In this document: positions 35,342 through 47,067 of the stretch, one piece after another
How positions within the stretch are numbered: position 1 is the first letter of the stretch
How the letters are laid out: each line of letters opens with the position of its first letter
NCBI GenBank assembly: GCA_964017195.1
Contig: OZ024892.1
Coordinates: 17,706,704 to 17,770,703, forward strand
DNA length: 64,000 bases
Source of the DNA: Siderastrea radians
Taxonomy: Eukaryota > Cnidaria > Anthozoa > Scleractinia > Rhizangiidae
Reading direction: 5' to 3'
Translations under genes and position numbers: made by a program
The notes under the pieces: generated by a model
The model's input: the letters and a program-made list of their open reading frames with translations, nothing else
Told to the model about the DNA's origin: nothing
Databases searched by the model: none

Positions 35342-36433
35342 AGAACTTTTCTTTTCGGGACACTTTTCGGGCACTTTTTTCGGGTTCCGAGAAGTTTTTC
35401 TCAACGCGCCCGAAATAACCCCGGATTTTCTCCCGATATTTTCCGAGATTTTTTCGGGTCGGCCATGTTTTGGTTCTAGAATGTTTTGGGTTTAGTCCTA
35501 TGTTCTCGTACGTAGCTACAGCTGTAGCTGGAAGCTCACAGTTCATCTATGTTCATTTATGAACACGGCTAGGCAATGTCAAAGATGTTGTCTCGTTTTA
35601 GCACCGTTTCTGTCGCACAGGAAAGATGGCATGAATCGATCGACGAATCGAAAGCTACAAATTTGTTCAATGGCAGCTTCATGTTTTACAATTTATAGAA
35701 TTGCAGTATTCGGCTACTCAACCATTGGATTGATATGTAGATTTATATGTAGATTAATGTCACCCCGGCCTGGAGAAGTGATGCTAAAAACGCCTCAAAC
35801 AGTTAAAAAAGGGAAACAATGTGCAAGGCCTTCTCGACGACAAAACAACAAACGCGGTTTGTGATGACTTGTTTGCTTATCGTCGCAAGTATTTTAGGGT
35901 CTTTTAGCGCCTATTTTCTGAACTTGATACGGTGATAAATTGTTTTACATGTCTTTATGCGAAGCTATGGATGCCTTTCAGAGAACAAACATGGATTTAT
36001 AGGGCTGTCCTTGACGACAGGCCAACAAAATGCTTGCGATACCTCATTGCTACTTCGTGCGTGCTCATTTTAAAAACCAGCGTGAACTTGAAAGACGGGG
36101 CAATGGTTGTTTACCATTTACAGGGGCAAACCGGTTGATCTACGGTTTATGCAAATAGTAAGGAGTTCGAGATAAGCATGTACCATTTGTGCGATTCGCT
36201 CTAATTTACATAGAGTCTGGAACTAGTCTGACAATTGGCGTAGGTCTTGGAACTGGTAGAAAAAAGTAAATGGAACACAATTTTCCGTTTGGATATTCCG
36301 GTTGGGAATTTTGGAGTACCTCTGAAGACGTTCCGTTTATTTCGGAAATTTTCCGGTCGGGTGAACCAAATTGTCTTTCCATTTATATTCCAACCGAAAT
36401 TTCCGGATTTTTTCGGTAAATGGTAAACACTCA

Positions 36434-37008
36434 GGGTGCTTTCCATTAAGCCAAATATTTCGGAAATTTCGGTCGGAAGTCAAATGGAAAGGTCCGTTTC
36501 GGTTTGGTCAGACCGGAATATTTGGGACCACCTCTGGAGGTGGTCCACTTTGACCGGTCGGATCGATCGGACCGAAATTTACCGTTCCATTCACCGAATT
36601 TGTTGTTCCCAGTAGCGCTCTTCCTTCTCTTGCTTGAAACATCCATGATGGCGACAGTGCAGACTTATCTGTGCAGAGATTGTAATTATACAACGACTGA
36701 CCTAACAGAATTATTAATGCATTCCTGTTGTGCGTCGATGACTATCCCCGGTACGTGTCTAAAGCATGTTGACAATTTTTGCTGTTTCGAGGTATAAATT
36801 CTTTGAACATTGCTTACATTCAGACGACTTCAGATTCCTCAGAACCTTCACAGAGCAGCATAACACACATGTCCTCCATGACGGTCTGAGAAAAGAACTG
36901 CGCGGGAGAACGGGTAACAGATCGCTTCGATCGGAAAATGTCGTTCCATTATTCAGCGGTCGGTCCGGCGGTCTCTGACCGGTCGGAATCATATAATGGA
37001 AAGCACCC
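36434..37008. mobile_element. MITE carrying a possible two-exon gene fragment
   Basis: Ends GGGTGCTTTCCATTA and TAATGGAAAGCACCC (with a few bases between repeats) are flanked by a 3-bp duplication TCA (36431-36433, 37009-37011). Inside, an ATG at 36647 opens MATVQTYLCRDCNYTTTD ..., a zinc-finger-like C-x2-C ... H pattern. It ends at a donor-like CCCCG/GTACGT (about 36752). An acceptor-like CTTACATTCAG at about 36822 starts a second block, DFRFLRTFTEQHNTHVLHDG, in phase. It may be a captured host gene piece. Confidence 0.55.
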
Positions 37009-37373
37009 TCAATGTATCGTTATTATCACGAAAAATATATGAATTATTATTTACATTTAACTCTTCTGTCGTTGAAGGGAAAGTTATCCACTCGCTGGCC
37101 AAGCTACATAAGCATTGCGAAACTGCGTGGACAGATCGACTTGCGCTAGCTAGCCTTGCAGATACCCCTCGTATCTCCGATGACTTTTAGAAAGCTCCCG
37201 CTGGCATAATAGCGCAATGCTGTTAAAACCTGAAAAAAATTAAAATGCTCGTCACTTTCACTGCTCCTTGACAAAAAGGCAATTTTCACAATACAGTTAA
37301 TGGAATTGAACTTTCTACTATTAAGCTAAGGGCTAGTGAATAAATAGAAAATTGTCCACCTGTGTTTCCGCGC

Positions 37374-37620
37374 TCAGCGGAAAATTTCTGTTAGCATCAC
37401 CCTCAAGTTCAGTCTCAAATTTGTCTACTAGCCACTCAATTCTTTCGGGAGACAACCTGTATCTTTCGATAACTTCATTTCTTCTCATGCCATGTAGAAC
37501 AGTTCTTTCTGCGTAAGTTCTTTTCTCGCGAGGTGGCAACATAACTGCCGCCGCAGCCGTCATTTTGTTTACAAAACTTTTCCCCGAAAAAAAAAAAAGT
37601 TTTCGGTACCCTCTGACCAC
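37374..37620 (-). pseudogene. Harbinger transposase N-terminal exon
   Basis: The minus strand encodes RRNEVIERYRLSPERIEWLV followed by DKFETELEGD and FPLSAETQ, which matches the N-terminal region of PIF/Harbinger (HARBI1-type) transposases. After SAETQ a donor-like CAG/GTGGAC is found at about 37372, where the family often continues into a second exon. No following catalytic exon is recognised, so the gene is truncated. Confidence 0.75.
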
Positions 37621-38901
37621 CCGTAAATTTACGGGGGGAAATGACGCGATTTTTTTCGGGCCCGAAATTTTCGTGCGTTTCGAGAAACACTAAAAAATGT
37701 TTTTCGGGTCACTTTTCGGGTCCGAAAAGTTTTCGGGGCTTTCGAGAAACGCACGCCAGGACTTACAGTATGACACGCGCTGCATCCCAGGAAATTGGAA
37801 ACAAGGCGAAAAGTGGTTTAATCATGCATATATTGCGCCCTTTTCCCCGTGCTCTTGCCCTCCTCCCAATTACCTCCCCGTGGGTCTCCAAGGACCCAAA
37901 AGACTACTGCAAAGTTAAGGCACATTTAACAACACGTTGGCCCCGGGGGACGGGGGAATTAACAAAATGTCTGTTTAAAACCGGGGCCATTGAGCGGTGA
38001 TTTAAAAGCGAGCGTCACCGGAAGCGGGGACAACAGAAAGAATGTTAAAAAAGCCGAGTCCTTTTCTTTCAAGATGGTGACGGAAGAAAGAGTATAAATG
38101 AACTCATCAAGCTGAAGAAAATATTTGTCTGTCAATACTTGTAATTTCTTAATCAAGTTGCATAAAATATTCAGTTCTTTCCATCGTTGATCTGATAGTA
38201 TTGTCGCATTGTAATATTGTAATATTGTAATATAATTATATTGTTCAAGTTGCAGGCGACGACTTTCCAGACTGAACTTGTTTGTAAGTCGAAAAGCTAC
38301 ACAATAGTTTATATAAAGAAGTATAGCCGTGAGACATCCAGTACACTTAGTATACGAATCAGTTGTTTAACGTAGCCCACGTTTCTTATGTAATTAAAAA
38401 AAAAAACAGACAGAAGAGTATCCATTACTGGGTATGTCAGTTAGTTTAATTTAAGTAGAAAGGTAATTAAATCGACCTTATTTTACGAGACGTTTGAGTT
38501 GTGGGTAGGTGCACTAGGATCAGATTGGAATTTAGTCATTCAGGATGGTCTATCTACGTCCTAAGTGGGTCGTTAGCAAAGGTTTTGTGTCGTTATCCAA
38601 GAAGACTGAACAAACAGGACAAGCAACTCCAAGGCAAGACTTGAGATCGAGTCACAGAGGTTAGAGGTGAGCTCGATAATATGCTGCACCACCCGTGTTT
38701 GATATTAAATCAAATCTACTTTTTGCTTTTGCTCACTGCATTAGGTTCGTCTCATGTAAAGATCGACGTTTGCCCTTGGCCTTATTTGGTTCTGAAGTAC
38801 TGATACCCCGCTATGCGGGGCTTTTAACGGATAGCCTGTTCCACGCGTGTAGATAGGGCGTATGCATGTGACGTCATCGCCGCCATGTTGGTGTACCTTA
38901 A

Positions 38902-39534
38902 GGTGGCTCCCTATGATGATATGATACAGTCTTCGCAAACTTCCGGTTTTCTCTTGTGAGTTGTACTAATCTGCGCACGCTCACAGAAAATCGTAAGATT
39001 TTCCTGACATTTTATGACGTCAACATAGCCAAGAAAAGCAAAGTTAACAGTAAATTTTCTCGCGTTTCCTTCGGTGAATTTTTTTAAAATTTTGCACATT
39101 TTGAGATACTAACGTTACCTTCCACGTGCTATTTTTGGAAAAATTCTGTCCGAGCAATTCAGTCTAATGGTCAAAAATAAGGAATCACGTGATATCGGTG
39201 AAACAGTCTGAACGACCCCATATTTTTTTCCCCTGCAAAATGTTGGTAAAAATCATTTTCACAAGATAGGAAAGTTTAAACATATTTCACCGAGGGAAAA
39301 TCAAAATATTAAACAGTAAAGATGAATTAATGGCAAATATCCGTCATTCTTTAGTCGTTTTGTAGCCATGACAACGACCTATGCCTAAGAAGCAAAAACT
39401 GAAAAATAAGTGTAATTATGTAAACTTACTGGCAAATCTCAGGAACAAGGATTGCAAGACAAAAGAACTAGAGTTTCTTTTGTAACTCTTCCCAGTTCGT
39501 ATAGTCACTTTTGTAGAAACTCTAGGGAGCCACC
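38902..39534. mobile_element. TTAA-flanked MITE with GGTGGCTCCCTA ends
   Basis: GGTGGCTCCCTA and TAGGGAGCCACC are inverted and flanked by TTAA on both sides (38898-38901, 39535-39538). The element is 633 bp. A block CAGTCTTCGCAAACTTCCGG inside it is repeated just outside at about 39748, so older repeats surround it. No transposase. Confidence 0.85.
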
Positions 39535-39904
39535 TTAAACAGAAGGTTTCTTATTAGATCCTTTTGTTATGGTTGCATACGCTCCTTAGTGGCACGCGAA
39601 CGAAAAATATTGACAAGGGAGAAGAAATGAGACTGAGGAGCGACGCGAGAGAACTCGCCTTTATAGGCGACCGCCGGTTTAAAAATAGGGCTGGGTTTTT
39701 GCTCTCCGTCACTTGCCTTAGTCATCCGGTTTTGTCTGGGCCAACACAGTCTTCGCAAACTTCCGGTTTTCTCTTGACGTACCTCAAACTTCCGGTTCCG
39801 GTTATGACGTCATACAGTTTTAACGTCATGATTACGTCACTCAAGGTGAACAAAACTGAAGGGTGTCATGTCGCACTAGCAACGTTACTTATTTCATGCA
39901 ACCG

Positions 39905-40125
39905 TTCCATTCTAATTAAACACATCAACCGCTGCTAACCTTGTGATGGTAGCGGTTTGGGGTAGCAGTTCATGCCTTACATACAACGCACGCGCCAAAA
40001 AGTATCACTGCTGGAATTCTACGCTCGTTACTAATGTGACACAGATAAACTGCTGTTAACTGTGTGGTAGCGGTTTAGGTAGCGTTACATACAACGCATG
40101 CGCAACTAAGTTAGACTCAATGCTT
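39905..40125. repeat. Penelope-associated flanking repeats
   Basis: Two similar blocks, ACCGCTGCTAACC...CTTACATACAACGCACGCGC and AACTGCTGTTAAC...GTTACATACAACGCATGCGC, lie in tandem. Their inverse occurs around the Penelope remnant at about 12306 and 13038. Confidence 0.5.
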
Positions 40126-40436
40126 GCTAATACATCCAACTTTGCCTATAACAAAATATTTTTTTAATTCAATTAATATTTTATTATGTATTAGTAATTA
40201 CACGAAAAAAAATAACAGTTACCTATACAATGTACGTATAACAGAGGCGTTTTACAAGATATTACAATGTATATATGTTGATTACAATTGATTTTACTTA
40301 CACAGCATAAATTTATTACCATACTAAAATTACCAAAAAAAAAGGAACAACAAAATTAGTATTTAAAGAATATACACACGGTAAATAAAATAAAATGAAA
40401 AAAAAAAGAAAAATTAATTTGAAAGGAAAAAAAAAC

Positions 40437-41240
40437 AGAAGCAAATTTACAAAAGATTTCCATATATTTCATTAAACGTAGTAAGTTTGTTATTTTGAAT
40501 AGCAATTTCTCTTTGTATATTTACTTTTTCCATTAAGAGTGATAGAAAACTGTCGAAACAGAGTTTTTCATCGCGTAAGCATTTACTGTATATGAAGTAC
40601 TTCGCGATAAGAGTACATGTGCTTCCAGTTATCGAAAATTCCATATAGAATCATGCTGTTTGATAATGTAATGTTTTCTTTGGTTTTATTGACCCACCAG
40701 TTTTGAAATAAACTCCAAAAAGGTAAAGTTAAAGAGCAATGTAAAAACATGTGATCTAAAGAATGTCTGTCAGTGAGGCATTGAGGGCATATGTCATTAT
40801 CGGATATTTTGGCTTTAAAGAGACTAACTTTTGTTGGAAGAATATTGTGAATAACCTTATATTGAAACATTGATATCTTTATGTCATTTTTTATCTGGAA
40901 GGGTAATTCATAAACTCTGTTTAGACGTTTTTAGTGGAGATTATCTTTATGTTATTTTCGTTTCCCGACGTTTGCCGGGGGTTCTTTTTATTGCTAATTT
41001 CCAGTTAGTCGGAATTGCATTGATTAATCCGAAATAAAAAGTGAAAGGCGTTTCAAGATGAATTGATTAAAAGAATTGATTAAAAATTCATTAAAAGAAA
41101 AGAACTTACCGTCGTTGTGAAGGAGATCTTCAATGCGCATAATATTTTTTTCAAACCAGTTTTTATAAAAGGGTGCTTTACCATCAAAATACCAACAGAA
41201 TATTGCTATTTGCAGCGGTTCGAAGAATAGCAGCAAATTA
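40437..41240 (-). pseudogene. LINE (L1/Tx1-like) reverse transcriptase C-terminus
   Basis: On the minus strand, 41190-41080 reads FYKNWFEKNIMRIEDLL and GKFFSFNEF. Then 40930-40583 reads ELPFQIKND and FQYKVIHNILPTKVSLF with ICPQC...H...C, the zinc-finger-like tail of L1/Tx1-type ORF2. It continues in another frame to 40447. At least two frame changes are present. The AT-rich DNA at 40140-40436 would be its 3' untranslated region. Endonuclease and catalytic RT motifs are missing. Confidence 0.75.
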
Positions 41241-42540
41241 TTGTTTTCACGGTTCAACCACTTTGACGGTTGACATGGAGACGAGGCTACATATGGGCGG
41301 GATTTTACTGAAGTGAACCATTCTAAGCTGACATCGCTGCATGCCAGGACTTTTCTCGTTTGCGCCTTTTCTTTTTCACGTTTTTTACAGTTAACTATCG
41401 TAATATTACAGTTTGTATACAAAGATATATGTATTTACAGTTTGTATTTCTACAATTTTCAACCTCTCTCCCTCGAGGCACTTGTTAAGTGCTTGGCTCT
41501 GCATTCGGGAGGGTTCAGGTTTCCTTCAAAGGAAAAGGGGGTTTTTCTTGACCGGCTGCAAGCACGCAGTTGTAACTTGGAGTACTTATTGCCAAACTAT
41601 ATGACAGAGTTCGTTACCAACGTTGTACATTCCCTGGACACACCTTCTGTCATATTCACGTGTTCGTACAAATAAACGGGGACTGGTGCTCGCATTACGC
41701 TGGGCTACCCAGTGCACCAGTCAGTTTTCCTATTTAACAGTGACTGATTCATAATCTATGGCTACCACGATAGGGAATAGGGAAAACTGAATAAATAGTT
41801 CACCGCTTGATAAAGACGGACTCGTCACATCATGACACTCGCACAATGGATATTTCACCGCTTTATACCAGCGGAATCGTTATATCACAAAGAAGAGATG
41901 GCACCACTAGATTCGTCAATTTTACCATTTTTCGTTTCCAAACCTATTGTTCGTTTTTAGAATAGATTGTTTCGATTTTCAATTTGACAAAATCGTTACA
42001 AATTCCGAGTCAACTTTGTTTCAATGAATGTTTCAACGCTTTATAACGGCAAAATTGATGTTATATCACAAAGAAAGAAGGAGCTCCACTAATTTCGTCA
42101 GTAGTAATAAACGGATGCACCATTGGCACACCCAGCCTCGTTTTGGTGCGCTCGAGTGATTTGATTGGGAAGGGTTGTGATTAGTAGAGACGAGAAGTGA
42201 CGTCATACTGATGTCATACCTGTCACAAAGCAAAAATCACCATAGCAACAAGATGTCAGGTAAAAAAATAACAGATTTAATGGCAGAAGAAAGCCGTAGG
42301 TACAAAATGGACCCGAGTGTCACAGGCGTCCCTTTACAAAGTCCAAAGTCCAAAAATTTCAAACATGTAACATGACCGAGACTGGCCTGGACCCGAGTGG
42401 TTTTTTTCAGTCTATGGAGGAAACCAGCTTCACCAATTGACTGAGGGGGTCGTCTTGTCTGTTGACCGTGGATGACTTTGGAGGAGGTGTTGATGAAAAT
42501 TGAAGGGTTGAACCTCCAGTTCCTTGTTATGTAGATGTGA
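41241..42540. other. Unassigned stretch between LINE and virus-like element
   Basis: A 120-codon frame on the plus strand (41313-41675) ends inside an AATAAA at 41671; it is not recognised. At 41850-42110 two blocks of about 75 bp are degenerate direct repeats (sharing TTATATCACAAAGAA and CACTA.ATTCGTCA). Any left end of the virus-like element should be near here, but no inverted terminal repeat was found. Confidence 0.4.
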
Positions 42541-42544
42541 GTGA

Positions 42545-45215
42545 TCACGTGACGTCACGGTGGGTGCTAGGTATCCGTAGGGGTAGGTTTGAAACGTGTT
42601 GGAATCGATGACCCTCTTATCGTACACCAGCTGGTATCACTTGTATGTCGGGAAAGGTGTAGAGGTCGTAGGTTTTGGAGTCACGCACGATCTGGTGGGT
42701 TTTGACGACTTGAGTCTGGCGTGACTCCTTTTGATGGTGTTGGATTTTGTCGAGGACGTTTTGGCGCATGACGTCATAATTCAATTGGGTTTTGCCCTCG
42801 CTCTTGAGACGGAAGCCGCGGACTTTGCATTCGACTTTACTGCTCTTGGTTTTGTACCCATAATTCTTGGGGCCTCCCGGCACGAATTCCACGATGTAAT
42901 CGTCAGCTTTCAATTCGCTGGTGAACTCTCTGAGGTAGTCTTCCAAGGAAGGGTTGGGTTGCCCAGGTTCCTCGAGGTAAATCACCGAGTCGGTGTCGAA
43001 GTAGAGCACGCGTTCGCCCAAGAGTACCAGAACTTCGTAGAGACGGAGACTTGCCCAACAAGTGGTGAAACAGGCCACGAAAATGTCGAGATTGGGCGAC
43101 ATGGGGATGTCTCCTTGTTGATGTTGATAGTGGACTTCCACCAACTGGTCGTTGACGACGGAGGCGTGACGGACATCCGGGGTGTCGGTATCTTTTTGAG
43201 TTCGGTGTGTCCAAAGGTTTTGGGAAAAGCCGAGAGGGGCACCTGGAAAAAACGCATGGAATCGATGAAACGGATGTTGTGGTTGCGGACCACTTGCAAG
43301 AGTTAACACCCGTTGCGTATCTGTTACGCGTTTTGGTTGTCGGTATAGTAGTGGTGCACCACAAAATACCCATCGTACCCTTGAAAATTGTGAGCGGTGA
43401 CGTTGACTTGACGCGTGTCGCTCAGGGCCAGGGTATCTAACCATTCCAGAAAATCTCGCACACACTGGTCTCCCCGGAAGCGAAAAGGTCGATCGTCATC
43501 TTCGGTTCCGGCGACCATCAGATTGACCACGTGGTGTTCTTGGAGTTGCATGGCTTCGATGTCGAAGAACACGTGCAAGTGTGGAAGTTTTTCTTCCTCG
43601 TCCTCATCATCATTATCTTCTCCTTACCCATTGGCCCGCAGGGTTTAAAGACCAGCGACAGCACCCCGTTTGGCGGGGGGACCCCGTTGACGCTGACGTT
43701 TTCGTTTGCGTTCCTTTTTTTGCTCTTAAATTTCTTGAGGGGTGAGAGCTCCTTGAATGTAACAGCGGTGGGTTAAGGCGTTGACGAACTGGTGGCAGGA
43801 AGGACAATCCACGTACCCACAGCGATGACGCTGAATCTTTTCGATTCCCACTTCCAGTTTGAGGCAATCCACACATGGACGCCAAAGGAAACAGATGCTT
43901 TGTTGGTGGAAAGCAGTGAGTTTTCCATCCCGATTTTTGGCGCGATGGACTGCAAGACAGGTGTCTCCGAAAAGTACCGTCCACAGTCATGGCAACGTTG
44001 CGAGGCTTTGAGATTGCGCTGATAGGCGTGGAGGAAATTGGGGCGCTCCTTTAAGCGACAGGCGCCGCACTCGACTTTCTTTTGACAGCGGTGACGTCCC
44101 TTATGATCGTATGATTTAAAGCAGGTGGCACAGACGTAACTATGGTTCAAGAACCCGGGGAGACTGGTGATGACATCGTAGTGACCTTTTTCGTGGAGCA
44201 GGATGAGAGTGTTTAGTGAGGGGTGGTCCAAACCTTTTGACGTGGTACGCACAGTCTGCGTCGACCAAGAGGATCTGGTACTCGTACGGGGATGGGGCTT
44301 TACTGAATTGGGTCAACTGTTCGTACCCACAAGGCCCCAAAGGGACGTTGGCTTCTTGATGAAGTAACAAGGCTCACTCTTTTTGGATTTTTCTTCCCTG
44401 TCAGATGGAGTTCCATTGGGGATGACGGTCCACCTTGGCTTTGGCGGTGACCAAGGCGCGAGCACAGCACAGGTCATCATCATTTTGGATGCGGATGACT
44501 GTCTTTTTGTCCCGCTTGAAACGTTTAGGGAACTGATTTCCAAGTGTCAAATGGCGTGGTGTTTTCCACTCCCCTGAGGGGCATGGTGCAATTGCATGAT
44601 GGACAATTGAAAGGAATCATCCATTTCGAATTGTTCGTTGCTTTTTAAGGCTTTGCTCAGACGTTCGAGAAGGGCATCTACCCTCAACCCTCCTTGTCGC
44701 CATTCGCCAGCCCGTAATCCCCACCCATTGAAATTGCTGGTGAGACGGTTGGAACTGAGGGTGAAGCAGAGACGGTCTTGATCGTAAAGGTTGGGGGTAG
44801 TGGTTAACACTCGATCCATTGCGCATAGTACCCCTCTTGGAGAGCTAGGACCACTTGTGGACAGTCCACAGAATTGCCCGTTTGACGTAATTGGGTGGTA
44901 AAATGAGGTTCTCGGTCCCCCATGGTAGCACTGCGTGGATCCACAAAGGGTTGAATATCAAATTCAAAGGTTCCCACAGGGGTTTCAGGATCAAGTCCTC
45001 CACCACCCTTTTGAAGGATTCAGGTTTGAAAAGCCCGCTAGCGTTCAAAGGGATCCATGACGTCATAGCATAACGCATCTTCTTCTTCACTATCATCCTC
45101 CGACCTATCAAGTCCAAGCAAAGCCAAGACCTCCTCGTGCGAGACACCTCAAGGACCTGGTTCTTCTTCTTCTTGTTTTGACGACACGATGGATGCCCGA
45201 AGGCAAACCACATTG
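42545..45215 (-). pseudogene. Protein-primed DNA polymerase B of a Polinton/adintovirus-like element (broken)
   Basis: Pieces of one polymerase appear in order, 5' to 3' on the minus strand: an acidic N-terminal part (about 45100-44550), a Cys/His-rich region with C-x2-C pairs (about 44150-43960), the 3'-5' exonuclease with FFDIEAMQ (about 43567) and HNFQGYDGYF (about 43400), and the palm C-terminus with YFDTDS (about 43003-42986) and a KxYG-type box. The C-terminal end is near 42545. Frames shift at least five times. The palm motif-A region was not found, so there is probably an internal deletion between about 43230 and 43150. Polymerase B of this family copies linear genomes primed by a terminal protein. 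This copy cannot be functional. Confidence 0.85.
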
Positions 45216-45239
45216 AAATAAGAGAAGCAAGGTGCGCTT

Positions 45240-45505
45240 TTTTTATAGAGAAAAGCAGGTCAGGTGACCCAGGCTGAGAACTAATCACTGTTTTTGGAAA
45301 AAGAAAGAGGGGATGGTATAGCTTACCTTTGATTGGATCAAAAAATAGGAGGAGGAAGAGGGTATAGCTTCCCTCTGATTGGATGGAAGAAAGGGAAGAG
45401 GAAAGGGTACCCCCTCCCCCTCCCTACTTTTTCCCATTAATCTTTTCGTGGAAAGACAAAAAGAGGGTATAAAAGATAGACGCCATTTGCGGTTCTTGCA
45501 CAATC
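45240..45505. promoter_or_regulatory. Divergent promoter 1 of the virus-like element
   Basis: A minus-strand TATAAAAAA box (45240-45247) faces the polymerase, and a plus-strand TATAAAA (45468-45474) lies 31 bp before the ATG at 45506. Between them a unit GGTATAGCTTACCTTTGATTGGAT is repeated at about 45315 and 45360 (CCAAT-type ATTGG included), with long purine runs. Confidence 0.6.
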
Positions 45506-45793
45506 ATGAATCCTTCAGTTTATGAGAGGCTAAAGAGGAACGAGAAGATTGAGAAGGTTTTAGATCAAGCAGCAAACCTCACGGCTTTGACGAAAGATCG
45601 AAGTTTAGAAAAGTTCGCACCCCAGTTAGAAAGAGAAAACTTGCTAACAGATTCCGTTGAAATTTATTCCCAGTTGACTTGCGACTGGTACATTGAAGGA
45701 TTGGACTTTGTAGCTTCTCATTGGAGAAATCGTTATGGAACGGTTAATGGAAATAACACTGAAAATACGGGCCCAAAGAAAAAGGTACCGTGA
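45506..45793 (+). CDS. Small protein after the TATA box, virus-like element
   Basis: A 95-codon frame begins 31 bp downstream of a TATA box. The product is charged (MNPSVYERLKRNEKIEKVLD ...) and not recognised. It overlaps the next frame by about 60 bp; that overlap and the lysine-rich ending may mean the two were once one gene split by a frameshift. The start is supported by promoter spacing. Confidence 0.45.
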   Translation: MNPSVYERLKRNEKIEKVLDQAANLTALTKDRSLEKFAPQLERENLLTDSVEIYSQLTCDWYIEGLDFVASHWRNRYGTVNGNNTENTGPKKKVP

Positions 45794-46163
45794 GATACAC
45801 CCGGAGAAAATCCGAGAGCAGAAAAAAAGATATTGGGAAGCGAACAGAGAGAAAATTAATAAGTATCAACGAAAAATGTACGAGAGGCACCCAGAGAGAA
45901 TCCGAGAGACAATGAAACGATATCGGGAAAAGCACCACGAGAAAATCCAAGAGACAATGAAAAGATATTGGGAAGTGAACCGAGAGAAAATCCAAGAGTA
46001 TCGAAGGAGAGTGGTTGGAGGTATTAAAGCAGAAACAGAACGAAAACTGAAATCGGTTGGGTCCAAACGATTGACTGTTGTTCTCACGGGATTGTTTAAA
46101 GTCGTCACCTCGTTGTCCGGTACCTTCTTCGGAAACGCAGCCACCCCTTTTGATGTATTTTGA
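45735..46163 (+). CDS. KRY-repeat protein, virus-like element
   Basis: A 142-codon frame whose first 95 residues are five to six imperfect repeats of about 14 residues with a KRYWEANREKI-like core (K/R-x-Y, E, K-I), predicted to be a charged helical or coiled-coil repeat. The C-terminal 40 residues contain a hydrophobic stretch, LTVVLTGLFKVVTSLSG. It may be a frameshifted continuation of 45506-45793. Similar repeats occur in many viral and transposon proteins without a known role. Confidence 0.5.
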   Translation: MERLMEITLKIRAQRKRYREIHPEKIREQKKRYWEANREKINKYQRKMYERHPERIRETMKRYREKHHEKIQETMKRYWEVNREKIQEYRRRVVGGIKAETERKLKSVGSKRLTVVLTGLFKVVTSLSGTFFGNAATPFDVF

Positions 46164-46232
46164 GTCCTTTTGCAATTCACCAAGTTTGAAAGACAGTTTG
46201 ACCAAATGATGAAGGGATCAGTGGATTATTGA

Positions 46233-46469
46233 ATGGATAAACATCCAATCGTGTTGAACCTTGACTCAGGCCAACTTGAAACACTCAATGAACATGTCTG
46301 GGGCAAAAATGAAACCGAGTGGTTAGAAGAGTTGATTGGAGAACTGGTCAACGAAGAAGATTTAACTGACTGGAAATACTTTGTTGAGGACATGAAGGAT
46401 AGTGAATGGGGGAACGTGTTGAATGATGTGGACTACCATAGCGATTTCGATTTACACTTTTTGCAATGA
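46233..46469 (+). CDS. Acidic 78-residue protein, intact
   Basis: An intact small frame, strongly acidic (about one third D/E), ending DYHSDFDLHFLQ. It is the third plus-strand frame after the divergent promoter and is unbroken although most neighbours are broken. No family recognised. The start is the first ATG, 70 bp after the preceding stop. Confidence 0.5.
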   Translation: MDKHPIVLNLDSGQLETLNEHVWGKNETEWLEELIGELVNEEDLTDWKYFVEDMKDSEWGNVLNDVDYHSDFDLHFLQ

Positions 46470-46497
46470 TTTTGTTTTTTTTCCGCCGTGTAAAAAA

Positions 46498-46943
46498 TCA
46501 AAAGGACGCTATGAAGCAACCATTTTTTTCCAAGATGGTTTTTTTTGTTAAAAACATCAACAACAACAATTTGTCGTGGTTATAACAAGAGATGTCAATA
46601 AAAAAAACATGTTCCGTCATGGTTTTCTTGCCGGGCAAACGGTCAATGGCTCGAATCATCTTGGCATCGGCTTTCCACTTGTCTTGCAAATTTTTAGCAT
46701 GACTGTAATCAACGTCATGCTGCTTGGAAATCTTGTCCAATCGATCGATGCCGGGATCTCCACGCTTGAGTCGTTTGGCCAAGTGAGTACCTGGTCCCAT
46801 GTACTGACAACCGGGCCAGTGAAATTCAATGCCTGTTTTAGCCAACCATTTTTGTACGTCCACACCCCATCCTCGTTGGGTTTCTTTTTCTTGTTGTCCT
46901 TCTCCTTTTCCTCGTGGGTTTTTTTCTTGGGACGGGTCTTCAT
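46498..46943 (-). pseudogene. Phospholipase-A2-like capsid-associated protein (frameshifted)
   Basis: The start at 46943 gives a lysine-rich leader; near 46840 the coding switches frame. The second part carries a phospholipase A2-like domain of the parvovirus VP1u type: the calcium-loop GPGT (in YMGPGTHLAKRL) and the catalytic HD pair followed by Y (KQHDVDYSHA). In viruses this domain helps cross endosomal membranes, and it also occurs in Polinton/adintovirus capsid-associated proteins. After the domain the frame runs into unrelated sequence. The frameshift makes this copy non-functional as read. Confidence 0.8.
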
Positions 46944-47067
46944 TTTCTTTTAGTCACTGTCGTAATCCAATCGTCGTCTTAACTTCTTACCTTGCCCCCA
47001 ATCTTCCCACCCAGACAGGGGTCTCAACTGTTCCACTTCTCGAACGCCTTTGCTTTTGCCTTTGCCT

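Larger units (their letters stand above)
35182..37757. mobile_element. Harbinger-type transposon with nested MITEs
   Basis: The left end GGCGTTCGTTTCTCGAA and the right end TTCGAGAAACGCACGCC are inverted. Both continue into TTTTCGGGAC/ACTTTTCGGGC-type repeats, at the left only after a 141-bp MITE (35201-35341) that splits the arm. A Harbinger transposase exon lies at the right on the minus strand, and a second MITE is nested at 36434-37008. The transposase exons for the catalytic domain are missing. Confidence 0.75.

Noticed and set aside
41313..41675. 120-codon plus-strand frame ending in an AATAAA
   Set aside because: Start region overlaps LINE-flanking DNA and no family is recognised; not enough support to call a gene.
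42731..43306. 191-codon plus-strand frame opposite the DNA polymerase
   Set aside because: Antisense shadow; the minus strand has the YFDTDS polymerase motif.
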